From G963662655 sp963665015 (GTDB taxonomy: Bacteria > Cloacimonadota > Cloacimonadia > Cloacimonadales > JAIOQZ01): DNA of 64,000 nucleotides. The stretch is from positions 62,001 through 126,000 of the forward strand of contig CAXXSY010000004.1 in assembly GCA_963665015.2 (NCBI GenBank), given 5' to 3'. A model generated the notes under the pieces. It ran no database searches and was not told where the DNA came from. It saw nothing but the letters and a program-made list of their open reading frames with translations. Position 1 is the stretch's first letter. Every line of letters starts with the position of its first letter. Below are positions 10,801 through 16,899 of the stretch, piece by piece. The position numbers were made by a program, and so were the translations under genes.

Positions 10801-10887
10801 ATCGATTACTCCTGGACGCACGACAAGAAGGAAAACAGAACCATTCGAACCTTTGGTGTCAGTCTCTGGGTCGAGATCATCTTCTAA
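4798..10887 (+). CDS. sprA: SprA-type outer-membrane translocon protein of the type IX secretion system
   Basis: SprA (Sov) is the giant beta-barrel that forms the outer-membrane conducting channel of type IX secretion. This 2029-residue protein has a cleavable signal peptide (LLLALLISVLLLPLLAE). Its early region matches the family: LDLDLKQELRLRLRGTIGEKI, then KYIGNEDEIVQTIEAGNISL, then SLFGIKSTIKAGP. The C-terminal third is dense in alternating aromatic strands such as YSYSRQDEW and YSMHPLAEW, and the protein ends in Phe, as outer-membrane barrels do. An acidic, Asp/Glu-rich insertion lies around residues 1640-1700. It is somewhat shorter than the roughly 2400-residue Flavobacterium protein. 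No other type IX core genes (gldK-N, porV) are in the window. Confidence 0.93.
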   Translation: MNKKLLLALLISVLLLPLLAENSYPVQYSLKGYYPLRENKIDVMKFTRGLSISERKGNIFKNFKFNSREIVDIEDSLVVIVAEYRGIEFPQQVIITFDQYLENQYETSFHSMLRKQAKQRIAEGEQDLGEGIFGKELSIDLPKMALPKVVKDFMGDKAARLSIDGSEKLTFRIGSTNNSGLGNSESGSSEDLDLDLKQELRLRLRGTIGEKIHVNITHTSVSDEEIGNPNTIEIKYIGNEDEIVQTIEAGNISLALSGSQISYSASSESLFGIKSTIKAGPVDMTYILGKEEGEKNTETYTGQSQQDSLTIDSQEYKRYTYFCIEDPKDMYQVYGFDVPLPDNLPDSWAENAFVTASDGGWIIKEPGLLPDDGSLRVFLDDNNYGNNAIETVPGVAINVEEAATYNFEELFDGSDYDFDYTTGILRIDHAMNKGYSIGVTYTINEGQTPIGDPSGSTIQVKLLYKGNQTPDSPTWNYQMRNIYSLNMQKVKSEGFKVNVYTENNNDMVFSVPDDIDMGSLNSTYNDYLRLDSNGDGKINSDDNTINLGSGIIIFPFIEPFRALEEDENLYTDIMVNANDTVMRMYVVGKVGRDQISLNQMNIVRGSVSVKVGGRTLEENVDYTVDYDFGTITILANDAKDSTAQIEIDYEYRPLFAISSRFITGLRADWRISENARLGGTFIYHSEEVEDKRPKIGSENKIQMMGGLDGELKFNMPLLTRLVDWIPLVKTDVESEVNLSGEVAVNIPQIYGDPGRKNDPEAYLEDMESILNTFPMGTTRGTWVPSSRPLHYSYGKARINWYNPTDIYMNDVYNDNLLTDEEKNEKVSLMQVRILTPDIHMPGVNQKYYAGLQKYIGNQLDFSDKKYIEIMVKADSVNSPINMHIDMGDVSEDFYTEFGGEGVLNTEDGKNGGDLDYSYDYVEDIGLDGYADGNPLDDPYDDFSNDKVNNIYPYINGTENNNSLDTEDLDADGSLDTTNRYLEYSISLNSNQFLESENDKGYRIYRIPLKTDGAFQSYTNSGTQPDLERVSYLRVWFEAEEDAIINIVSMDIIGNKWEESTIRYTGTDAIVPESFLESHNVSVQAGIIDNQKDIAYSSPSGTTEEKDGAEVFEQALTVDYENIHSGTYSLVHQKFRDSYNLLNYGKLRFWVYPEAENFGAVSDSIEIVLQLGGDSLNFYEVAIKMEPNEKREKMVREWWQDIEIDFSNLTRLKLIDPDVNSIVSDTTGIYTYRKYQNPSLTAIKYLSLGVRVPGGEEKFSGRIFFDDIRVADPFDDWGYSAGSSLSIKFADFSNLNINLNWETPNYYLIRNRTGNRGSTNTAFDETISLDITNNYSLHKFFPTDWGLSIPLSLKQSQTESKSKYIYNSDVEVSTITDEAEKDRQITRTLRRSATISFSQNKTPDSWILAYTLKNFSFNGDIARNINRTPAQRDTTLSYTQKYAYNLDIPREKLGFEIFKDYSIYVLPRSYKNSINYSISFPRRWRWLRATDNTYGWELDTQTQTSKNIDTSNIVNYDITSDLSLTYTLSTQRNLLWRDEWQGINIGRAKSKTQSFDLSYNPNYIDRIFTFSSTMNIDYTESQREYNNTTDPDLPEQYFRYQGGVDRRISFDVTLRNSDLLTSLADWLGAPPDELEEMPDDFPEDDKTDPDKGENPDPNLDPEKLDDLGHGDDNMVVEESEEKKIEEDMETYESLDEDEILKRIAVGDTTKTDTTKVEPSQPVTMATILAMMVRYMARFENFTVDYTTTYGTDYDDRDKPPNFNYQLSLPHVLSENIEDEEITSKSIRDDITVSTAFQVLDNLDTRWSYTKNITKTFTRTTQRTEKTVFPNVTVTLTGIEGILGISDYLSNSRISSNYSYSRQDEWSTGRKTRVTESYSMHPLAEWSGKWSSNLNTRIGYSMDSSEVTTLNESGDRITEQNGSSLTASLSHTLKAAKGIKIPFVKERLRLKNEFTTDISFSWDKNKSVQKGNQTRQTNSDTEGYDATLGGSYNFHRNVNGGSTIDYSWTHDKKENRTIRTFGVSLWVEIIF

Positions 10888-10892
10888 CGGTT

Positions 10893-11477
10893 ATGGAATT
10901 CTTCGAATCGCACACCCTCAACCTGATCGTCCTGCCGCTCCTGATTTTCTTCTCGCGTATCTGCGACGTCACGCTGGGAACGCTTCGCATCATATTCGTG
11001 TCCAAGGGGCTGAAAGTCATCGCCCCGATCATCGGCTTCTTCGAAGTACTGATATGGCTGGTGGTGATCAGTCAGGTGATGCAGAACATCAGCCAGTGGT
11101 GGAACTACCTCGCTTACGCGGGTGGTTTCGCGACGGGTAACTTCGTGGGCATGTGGATCGAAAGTCGTATGGCGATGGGTATCTCGCTGGTGCGGATCAT
11201 CACGCGAACCAACGCCGAGGGTCTGATCTCCACGCTTCGCTTTGCCGGCTACCGCGTGACGAATGTCAGCGCCATGAACAACGACGGCAAGGTCGAGGTG
11301 ATCTTCCTGCCGGTGCGGAGGAAGGAGATTCCAGCGGTGATCGACGTCGTGAAGGAATACAATCCCCGAGCGCTCTACACGATCGAGGAGGTGCTTTCTC
11401 TCAGCGAGGGCGCGCTTCCGCATCGAAGGTACTCCCATTTTCCCATACAATTTCCCAGAAGGCGCAAAGGTAAATAA
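10893..11477 (+). CDS. UPF0316-family membrane protein (DUF2179 C-terminus)
   Basis: The 194-residue protein has three hydrophobic segments in the first 110 residues (LNLIVLPLLIFFSRI, IIGFFEVLIWLVVISQVM and WWNYLAYAGGFATGNFVGM). These carry the family signature RICDVTLGTLRIIFVSKG. A cytoplasmic DUF2179-type domain follows (RIITRTNAEGLISTLRFAGYRVT to KEYNPRALYTIEE). Members are conserved but not functionally defined; the DUF2179 domain is thought to be a small ligand-binding or regulatory fold. It starts 5 bases after the sprA stop, so it is likely in the same transcript. Confidence 0.85.
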   Translation: MEFFESHTLNLIVLPLLIFFSRICDVTLGTLRIIFVSKGLKVIAPIIGFFEVLIWLVVISQVMQNISQWWNYLAYAGGFATGNFVGMWIESRMAMGISLVRIITRTNAEGLISTLRFAGYRVTNVSAMNNDGKVEVIFLPVRRKEIPAVIDVVKEYNPRALYTIEEVLSLSEGALPHRRYSHFPIQFPRRRKGK

Positions 11478-11478
11478 A

Positions 11479-11574
11479 TGGCCGAGAGGGCAGGAATCGA
11501 ACCTGCCGCAGACAGTTTTTTCTGCCCGTTACCGGTTTTGAAGACCGGCCGAAACACCAGTTCCATCCTCTCTG
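11479..11574 (-). tRNA. selC: tRNA-Sec (anticodon TCA)
   Basis: On the - strand the sequence folds as a selenocysteine tRNA. The anticodon arm is CCGGT-CTTCAAA-ACCGG, giving anticodon TCA. The long D stem GGAAC/GTTTC closes a four-base loop. A large variable arm is built from GGGCAG/CTGTCT with an A-rich loop. The T arm is GCAGG-TTCGATT-CCTGC, and the 3' CCA is encoded. The acceptor has one apparent A-G mismatch near its end, so the exact 5' base (11573-11576) is uncertain. It reads UGA as selenocysteine together with SelB, whose gene starts about 50 bases away on the other strand. Confidence 0.92.
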
Positions 11575-11626
11575 ACGGCATGCTTAAACCACGGTCTTTC
11601 GATGTAAAGGAAATCCTCGGGAAGCG

Positions 11627-13444
11627 ATGAAAAACCAGACCGCAATCATCGGAACCGCCGGTCACATCGACCACGGAAAAACAGCGCTCATCCGTGCGCT
11701 GACCGGTTTCGACTGCGATACGCACAAGCAGGAGAAGCAGCGCGGCATCACGATATCGCTCGGATTCGCCAGGCTCGATCTGGCCGACGGAAGGCGGATC
11801 GGGATCATCGATTGTCCGGGGCATCGCGACTTCGTCCACACCATGATTGCCGGTGCGAGCGGGATCGATCTGGCGCTGATCGCGGTCGATGCTTCCGAGG
11901 GCGTTATGCCGCAAACCACCGAGCACCTGCGTATCCTCGACCTCCTTGGAATACACCATCGAATCTTCGCGATTACCCGCTGCGATATCACAAGCCCTCG
12001 AACCTGCGACGACCTGCAAGCGTTGCTCGAACGATCTTACGCGTGCCCCGTGGTACAGACGTCCGCCGTCACCGGTATGGGGATCGATCGCCTGCGGAGC
12101 TTGATCCAATCCAATATCCCGGATGCGAGTCCCACCGATCCTGACACTCTTTTCCGTATGCCTATCGATCGCGTCTTTTCCCTCCCTGGACACGGAACCG
12201 TTGTTACCGGCACGGTACGATCCGGCGTGCTGAGCGCGTCGGATACCGCGATCTTGCTTCCGAAGGGGAAGAGGCTGCGCATACGACGCATGGAGCACTT
12301 TGGAGAGCCGGTCGAAACCATTCATGCGGGACAGCGTGCGGCACTGAATATCACCGGCGTGAAGCGGGAAGAGCTCCACATCGGGATGCAGCTCGCCGGC
12401 GATGCGATCCCCGCTTCCGTGCGAATCGATGCGAGACTGCGGCTGTTCGAAGACGCCGGAGAGCTGGATGTGTGGAGTCGGGCGCTCTTCATGCAGAACG
12501 GTGTTCGAATGCCGATCGATATCCACCTGCTGGATCGGGATACGCTGCTGCCCGGAGAACAGGGACTCGTACAGATCGAGTTTGACCCGCCGACGATCAG
12601 CCTGTACGGCGAGCCCTTTGTCCTGCGCGATTCGTCCGACACATACACCATCGGCGGTGGAACCGTTCTCGATCCGCATCCGATGCATCATCGCCGTCGA
12701 AGAAAGCACCAGGTCGCCGCCCTGAAAGCGCTTGCCGTTGGTGGCAGAAAGGAGTTCGTTATACAGAAGGCGAAAGGTTCGCACGGTTGCTTCGATACCG
12801 CGAGGTTTGCGCGCGAGAATGGCTTTTGCCCGAAATTCGTCGCCGGTACGCTCGACGCCCATCCCAGTTTCGTATGTCTCGATCAGGGCTCGAAATACCT
12901 TTCCCTTGAAAGACACCGGGAAGTCGAGGAACAGATTGTCAGGCGTCTTCAGAACGAGAAATCCATCCCGCACGCGGAACTTGCCGGAAACGAGCCCGAT
13001 TTCGAATACGCGCTACGAACGCTGCATGAGGCAGGACGGATCGATGAGCGTGGCGGATGTTGGTTTGTTTCCATCGAGCCCTCGGCGCTACGGCACGCCT
13101 GCGATTGCCTTGTTGGCTATATGCTTCGTGAAAACCGCGAGATCGTGGTCAAGCAAGGCATTTTACTGGAGATGGAGGAGGAGGGGATTGACGAAAACCT
13201 CTTGCGTGTCGCGCTCGATCACCTGCGTAAAGAGGGCGAAATTTTCCAGCATCGTGAATGCTATCTTCATCGAGCGCTGCTTGAATCGGCCATCGGGATC
13301 GTGCGCAGGCTGGGCAGGTTCAGCGTGCGGGAATTCCGCGACGCGATGAGATGCAGCCGGTCAACCGCAATCGCGATTCTTGAGTACTTGGACGACACCG
13401 GCAGGACCCGGCGCGAGGACGATGTCCGCTCGATTTGCGATTGA
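11627..13444 (+). CDS. selB: Selenocysteine-specific translation elongation factor SelB
   Basis: SelB is the GTPase that delivers Sec-tRNA to UGA codons followed by a SECIS hairpin. The 605-residue product has G1 GHIDHGKT, the switch region RGITISLGFA, G3 DCPGHRDF and a G4-position TRCD in residues 1-170. EF-Tu-like domains II and III follow (RVFSLPGHGTVVTGTV). The C-terminal part, about 350-605, is winged-helix in character and should bind the SECIS RNA (LRVALDHLRKEGEIF; RFSVREFRDAMRCSRSTAI). Its neighbour is tRNA-Sec on the opposite strand. selA and selD are not in the window, and I recognised no selenoprotein gene. Confidence 0.96.
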   Translation: MKNQTAIIGTAGHIDHGKTALIRALTGFDCDTHKQEKQRGITISLGFARLDLADGRRIGIIDCPGHRDFVHTMIAGASGIDLALIAVDASEGVMPQTTEHLRILDLLGIHHRIFAITRCDITSPRTCDDLQALLERSYACPVVQTSAVTGMGIDRLRSLIQSNIPDASPTDPDTLFRMPIDRVFSLPGHGTVVTGTVRSGVLSASDTAILLPKGKRLRIRRMEHFGEPVETIHAGQRAALNITGVKREELHIGMQLAGDAIPASVRIDARLRLFEDAGELDVWSRALFMQNGVRMPIDIHLLDRDTLLPGEQGLVQIEFDPPTISLYGEPFVLRDSSDTYTIGGGTVLDPHPMHHRRRRKHQVAALKALAVGGRKEFVIQKAKGSHGCFDTARFARENGFCPKFVAGTLDAHPSFVCLDQGSKYLSLERHREVEEQIVRRLQNEKSIPHAELAGNEPDFEYALRTLHEAGRIDERGGCWFVSIEPSALRHACDCLVGYMLRENREIVVKQGILLEMEEEGIDENLLRVALDHLRKEGEIFQHRECYLHRALLESAIGIVRRLGRFSVREFRDAMRCSRSTAIAILEYLDDTGRTRREDDVRSICD

Positions 13445-13456
13445 GCGAATTAGTTC

Positions 13457-13462
13457 TTGACA
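13457..13462 (+). promoter_or_regulatory. TTGACA -35 box of tRNA-Arg
   Basis: A consensus TTGACA preceded by GTTC lies 47 bases before the tRNA. TTTTTG and TCTAAC follow at 17 and 22 bases, neither a clear -10. It is the only promoter-like element between selB and the tRNA. Confidence 0.4.
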
Positions 13463-13508
13463 GAAAATCGTAATACTCGTTTTTGTCTAACACTCATACG
13501 TTCATTGC

Positions 13509-13585
13509 GCGCCTGTAGCTCAATTGGATAGAGCATCTGACTACGGATCAGAAGGTTTGGGATTCGAATTCCTACAGGCGCGCCA
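13509..13585 (+). tRNA. tRNA-Arg (anticodon ACG)
   Basis: The cloverleaf is complete. The acceptor is GCGCCTG paired with CAGGCGC. The D arm is GCTC-loop-GAGC. The anticodon arm is TCTGA-CTACGGA-TCAGA, giving ACG, which would be edited to ICG and read CGU, CGC and CGA. The T arm has TTCGAAT, the discriminator is G and the CCA is encoded. Eight T residues follow immediately (13586-13593). It marks the switch from GC-rich backbone to the mosaic RHS array, so it may be an old integration site. Confidence 0.97.
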
Positions 13586-13690
13586 TTTTTTTTGCCAAAA
13601 TCATTTATGATTAAATATTCATCTAAACACCAGGGTGATGCATCGCCTGCAATGCAACCAGCGTGAACATGAATCCTAAAACAAGACCGC

Positions 13691-13736
13691 ACCAAGGACT
13701 ACACCGGTAGCGCGGTATATGAAGACGGGTAAATTT
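13691..13736 (+). repeat. Inverted repeat, left copy (46 bp)
   Basis: This 46-bp piece of RHS core is repeated in inverted orientation at 16824-16869 with 44 of 46 identities. Both copies carry the same derived junction GACGGGTAAATTT, where other core copies read GACGGTGTGCTGAAATTT. They therefore descend from one damaged copy. Confidence 0.8.
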
Positions 13737-14543
13737 CTCTTTACATCCGAGGGACGCATCGCCTATAATGCAACCAATGATTTTTATGAATTTATCTATG
13801 ACGTCAAGGATTACCTGGGGAATACGCGCGTGAGCTTCAAACCGACAGCAGCAGGAAACGAGATCATGCAGGAAGACCACTACTACCCGTTCGGGATGAA
13901 GATGGCAGGCCTGAGCCAGGTTACCGGCAGCCCGGAAACCAAGTTCACCTACAACGGCAAAGAGCTGGAGGACGATTTCAACCTGAACTGGTACCACTAC
14001 GGAGCACGCTACTACGATCCGCAGCTCGGCAGATGGCAGCAGGTGGATCCCGTGGATGAATTCCATAGCCCGTATGTGTATGTGGGAAATAATCCTGTGA
14101 TGTTCATTGATCCTGATGGGGCAAAAGCAACAAAAGGAGATATTGCTGTATATGAGACGACGATTGTTGATATTTACGGTAAATCTGAGGTTTCAAATGG
14201 ACCTCAAGATCAATCAGGTATAGAAAATGGCTTAACAGTTGGCTTTGTGGGATTAAAGGTCAAACAGCAAACCGGGTATGTTGATGAAGTACTTGATCTG
14301 ACAAAGAATCCCAATAGCAAGAATCTCAATCAGCTTAGACAAATCCAAAATAATGCTAAATACACAGCCGAACAATCAGGGGACATTGTTGATGCTGAAA
14401 TTAACGCTGTAAAAACAGGAATAGATTGCATGGAGGCATCAACGGGATCAAGTAGTATTTGGCAAGAGATAGGCTCTAAGATAATTTCATGGATATCGAC
14501 GTTTCCGTTAGCCACCAGATCGGAGGACCTTGGAAATGAGTAA
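13719..14543 (+). CDS. Displaced RHS tip 1 (family B), putative toxin module
   Basis: The 274-residue frame carries RHS core from 13719 to the DPDG at about 14120 (YYPFGMKM, GARYYDPQLGRWQQVDP), then a 135-residue AT-rich tip. A five-base deletion in the core creates the ATG at 13719 and breaks the frame upstream, so it cannot be joined to a signal peptide in place. The tip is homologous to tip 12 at 33.0 kb (shared GxENG, QTGYxD, AExxD...AE, then SxxxSxWxxI). Like all family B tips it ends in a Trp-containing hydrophobic helix and an acidic tail. Its stop overlaps the following TPR gene. No catalytic motif is visible. A membrane-acting effector is one possibility. Confidence 0.7.
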   Translation: MKTGKFLFTSEGRIAYNATNDFYEFIYDVKDYLGNTRVSFKPTAAGNEIMQEDHYYPFGMKMAGLSQVTGSPETKFTYNGKELEDDFNLNWYHYGARYYDPQLGRWQQVDPVDEFHSPYVYVGNNPVMFIDPDGAKATKGDIAVYETTIVDIYGKSEVSNGPQDQSGIENGLTVGFVGLKVKQQTGYVDEVLDLTKNPNSKNLNQLRQIQNNAKYTAEQSGDIVDAEINAVKTGIDCMEASTGSSSIWQEIGSKIISWISTFPLATRSEDLGNE

Positions 14544-15354
14544 GATTAGAGTCATGGTGATTTGTTTTATTTCATGGTTTTTGCTGAATGCGGGAGTAGT
14601 ATACGTTATCGAAAAGGATCATGACGATTATTCCTTCGATGATTTTTTATCGTGCTATATCGATGGAGATTTTCAGGCATTATTGCAAAATTCCGACAGC
14701 CTAATGGTAACGGATTCTTCGGCTACGATTTATATTGCCACTCTTCGTGCCTGGTCTTTTTTTTATTTAAACGACTACATGAATGCTATTCGAGAAGTAG
14801 ATATCGCAGAATCTGCATATGGTGATATTCTGTTAGATATGACACTTGTTCGGTTGTATTCATATCGTATGTTGAAACGAGGAGATCAAATTGAGCAGCT
14901 GGAGGCAAAGATTTCAGAGAACGTCCACGATGTTATTGGGCTTTCAATGAGAGCTGGATATTACTATTTCACGGAGCGAACAGACAAAACTATCGAAGAC
15001 TGCAAGATGATATCCAATATTTATGGTGATCAATATTTTACTCCATATATACTACTGACTCTCGCATATTTTGATAAGAATGATCTTGAATCTGCCGCAA
15101 AAGCACTAAATGATGCAAATAATATTGTACTAGAATCAAAACATGGCGAACTAAGCAGCGAAAAAGTCTTATCTTCTCTTCATTGCGTATATACATTATA
15201 TTATCATATGATTGGGGATTATAATAATGCGCTTAACCATTATAAACTAGCACATGGTTATGGTGAAATGAGCGATAAGCTTTGGCTAGTTTTTATGTAC
15301 ATAGAGTTGAAGGACAATATGATGGGGATTCTAAAAAAGTATAGTTTGGAATAA
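14536..15354 (+). CDS. Exported TPR-like protein, putative immunity partner of tip 1
   Basis: The ATG at 14536 is preceded by GGAGG at 14522-14526 inside the 3' end of the tip gene, and the two genes overlap by eight bases, so translation is coupled. The 272-residue product begins with a hydrophobic signal segment (VMVICFISWFLLNAGVVYV). It is otherwise alpha-helical with degenerate TPR-like pairs. The motif LRAWSFFYLNDYMNAI recurs in the partners of the other family B tips at 20.6, 30.3 and 32.2 kb. An exported helical protein following each tip fits an immunity role in the periplasm, but that is inference. Confidence 0.65.
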   Translation: MSKIRVMVICFISWFLLNAGVVYVIEKDHDDYSFDDFLSCYIDGDFQALLQNSDSLMVTDSSATIYIATLRAWSFFYLNDYMNAIREVDIAESAYGDILLDMTLVRLYSYRMLKRGDQIEQLEAKISENVHDVIGLSMRAGYYYFTERTDKTIEDCKMISNIYGDQYFTPYILLTLAYFDKNDLESAAKALNDANNIVLESKHGELSSEKVLSSLHCVYTLYYHMIGDYNNALNHYKLAHGYGEMSDKLWLVFMYIELKDNMMGILKKYSLE

Positions 15355-15365
15355 GGGATTGAATT

Positions 15366-15596
15366 GTGGGAATTCATGGCGTTGAAAATCTTCACTGGAT
15401 GTTTTATGGGCCATTAATAGTGTGTTTGTTGCTGAAACGCTTAACGATCAAAATGCTTCTTTTTCTTGCTCCTGCTTATACTTGTGTGTATTTTCTCTAT
15501 CGATCCAAGGTATTCAATGATGTCGCTTATGGTATTATTGGGGGATTGCTTATTGTGATACTATTTCTATACTCCTTCTATGTTTATAGAGATTAG
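15366..15596 (+). CDS. Small three-helix membrane protein, family B partner
   Basis: This 76-residue, mostly hydrophobic protein probably starts at GTG 15366, after AAGGGA. It has three likely membrane helices, around MFYGPLIVCLLL, MLLFLAPAYTCVYFLY and VAYGIIGGLLIVILFLYSF. Homologues at 20327, 30066 and 31945 share the spacing and a Y/F-G-x-x-G-G-L motif in the last helix. All four lie directly after a family B TPR gene. It is not a recognised family. It may be a second immunity factor. Confidence 0.65.
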   Translation: MGIHGVENLHWMFYGPLIVCLLLKRLTIKMLLFLAPAYTCVYFLYRSKVFNDVAYGIIGGLLIVILFLYSFYVYRD

Positions 15597-15723
15597 CGTG
15601 CTTAAGAAAAACCCTCCGAATGTGAACTACATATTGAGAAAACACTATCTCTGGACAAGTAAGCAACCATTTTATTTATTTTGACTCATTCTTAATGATT
15701 AGGTCCTGCCTCTTTTCGATAAT

Positions 15724-16262
15724 GTGGGCTGCGACTACAGCCGCGACGGTATTGTCGAGTACGAGTACGACGACGGCGGCAACATGATCCACGACGAGAA
15801 TAAGGGTATCGATATCGAGTACAACCGACTGAACCTGCCCAAGCTTATCACCTTCCACAAGGCACGTTACGAGGATTTCCGTATCGAGTATAGCTATGCA
15901 TACAACGGCTCAAAGCTTCGCAAGAACACCTACGACGACGATTATTACAACGGCAACGGCAACCTCACCAGTACCAAAGACTACACCGGCAACGCGGTGT
16001 ATGAAGACGGTGTGCTGAAATTTCTCTTTACATCCGAGGGACGCATCGCCTATAATGCAACCAATGATGTGTATGAATTTATCTATGACGTCAAGGACTA
16101 CCTGGGGAACACGCGCGTGAGCTTCAAACCGACAGCAGCAGGAAACGAGATCATGCAGGAAGACCACTATTACCCGTTCGGGATGAAGATGGCCGGCCTG
16201 AGCCGGGTTACCGGCGACCCGGAAACCAAGTTCACCTACAACGGCAAGGAGCTGGAGGACGA
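15724..16262 (+). pseudogene. RHS core copy without a tip, cut by IS3 remnant
   Basis: The frame carries the longest + strand core copy, from SRDGIVEYEYDDGGNMIHDEN through YYPFGMKM to GKELEDD at about 16262. There the sequence switches abruptly to the inside of a transposase gene. The GARYYDPQLGRW and DPDG parts and any tip are missing. It keeps more of the upstream core than most displaced copies, which shows that longer donor stretches of the RHS gene were once present here. Confidence 0.75.
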
Positions 16263-16823
16263 CCGAACCAGGTCTGGGCCGCCGACATCACGTATATCCC
16301 GATGAAACGGGGATTTGTCTATCTGTTTGCGGTGATGGACTGGTACTCGCGTCGTGTGCTCGCCTGGGAGCTTTCCAACACCCTGAGCGCTGACTTCTGC
16401 GTCGAGACGGTCAATAAAGCGATACGGTTGTACGGTTGCCCAGAAATATTCAACACCGATCAGGGCAGTCAGTTTACGAGCGTGAAATTTACCGATTTGC
16501 TTAAGGAGAATCGCGTTTCGATCAGCATGGACGGTAAGGGTTGTTGGCGGGATAACGTCTTTGTGGAGCGGCTTTGGAAGACAATCAAGTACGAGGAGGT
16601 TTACCTGAAGGCGTACGACAGTGTCAGCGCCGCGAGAAGGTCATTGCAGAAATATCTGGACTTCTATAACCGGATGCGGCCACACTCGGCTCACGGTGGC
16701 TGCACGCCCGACGAAATGTATCGAAAAGACTCGGAGCATCTACACGATGCAGCATGACATCAATCCCGGCAAGGTTCCACTTATACATGACGGATTTCTG
16801 TCTAAACTAACGGAGCCACTTCT
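16261..16823 (+). mobile_element. IS3-family insertion sequence remnant (3' half)
   Basis: The element lacks its left end, OrfA and the start of OrfB. It begins in the middle of the transposase at the RHS core breakpoint. The right boundary is near 16823, where AGAAGTGGCTCCGTTAG (read on the - strand) resembles IS3-family terminal repeats and abuts an RHS fragment. It sits exactly where cassette orientation changes from + to -, so it was probably involved in, or trimmed by, the rearrangement. Confidence 0.7.
16263..16757 (+). pseudogene. IS3-family transposase OrfB fragment
   Basis: The frame runs from RPNQVWAADITYIPM to the stop at 16757. It contains the integrase-core DDE residues: Asp in AADITYIP, Asp in FNTDQGSQFTS and Glu in VERLWKTIKYEEVYL. 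The C-terminal RPHSAHGGCTPDEMY is also typical. The N-terminal helix-turn-helix and OrfA are absent and there is no native start, so it should be inactive. Confidence 0.85.
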
Positions 16824-16869
16824 AAATTTACCCGTCTTCATACACCGCGCTACCGGAGTAGTCCTTGGT
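16824..16869 (-). repeat. Inverted repeat, right copy (46 bp) in an RHS core fragment
   Basis: Read on the - strand this is the partner of 13691-13736. The recognisable core fragment continues to about 16883. It abuts the IS3 right end on one side and non-core sequence before the 16900 gene on the other. Confidence 0.8.
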
Positions 16870-16899
16870 TCTGGCGAGATTGGATAGGTTTAAATGCTA

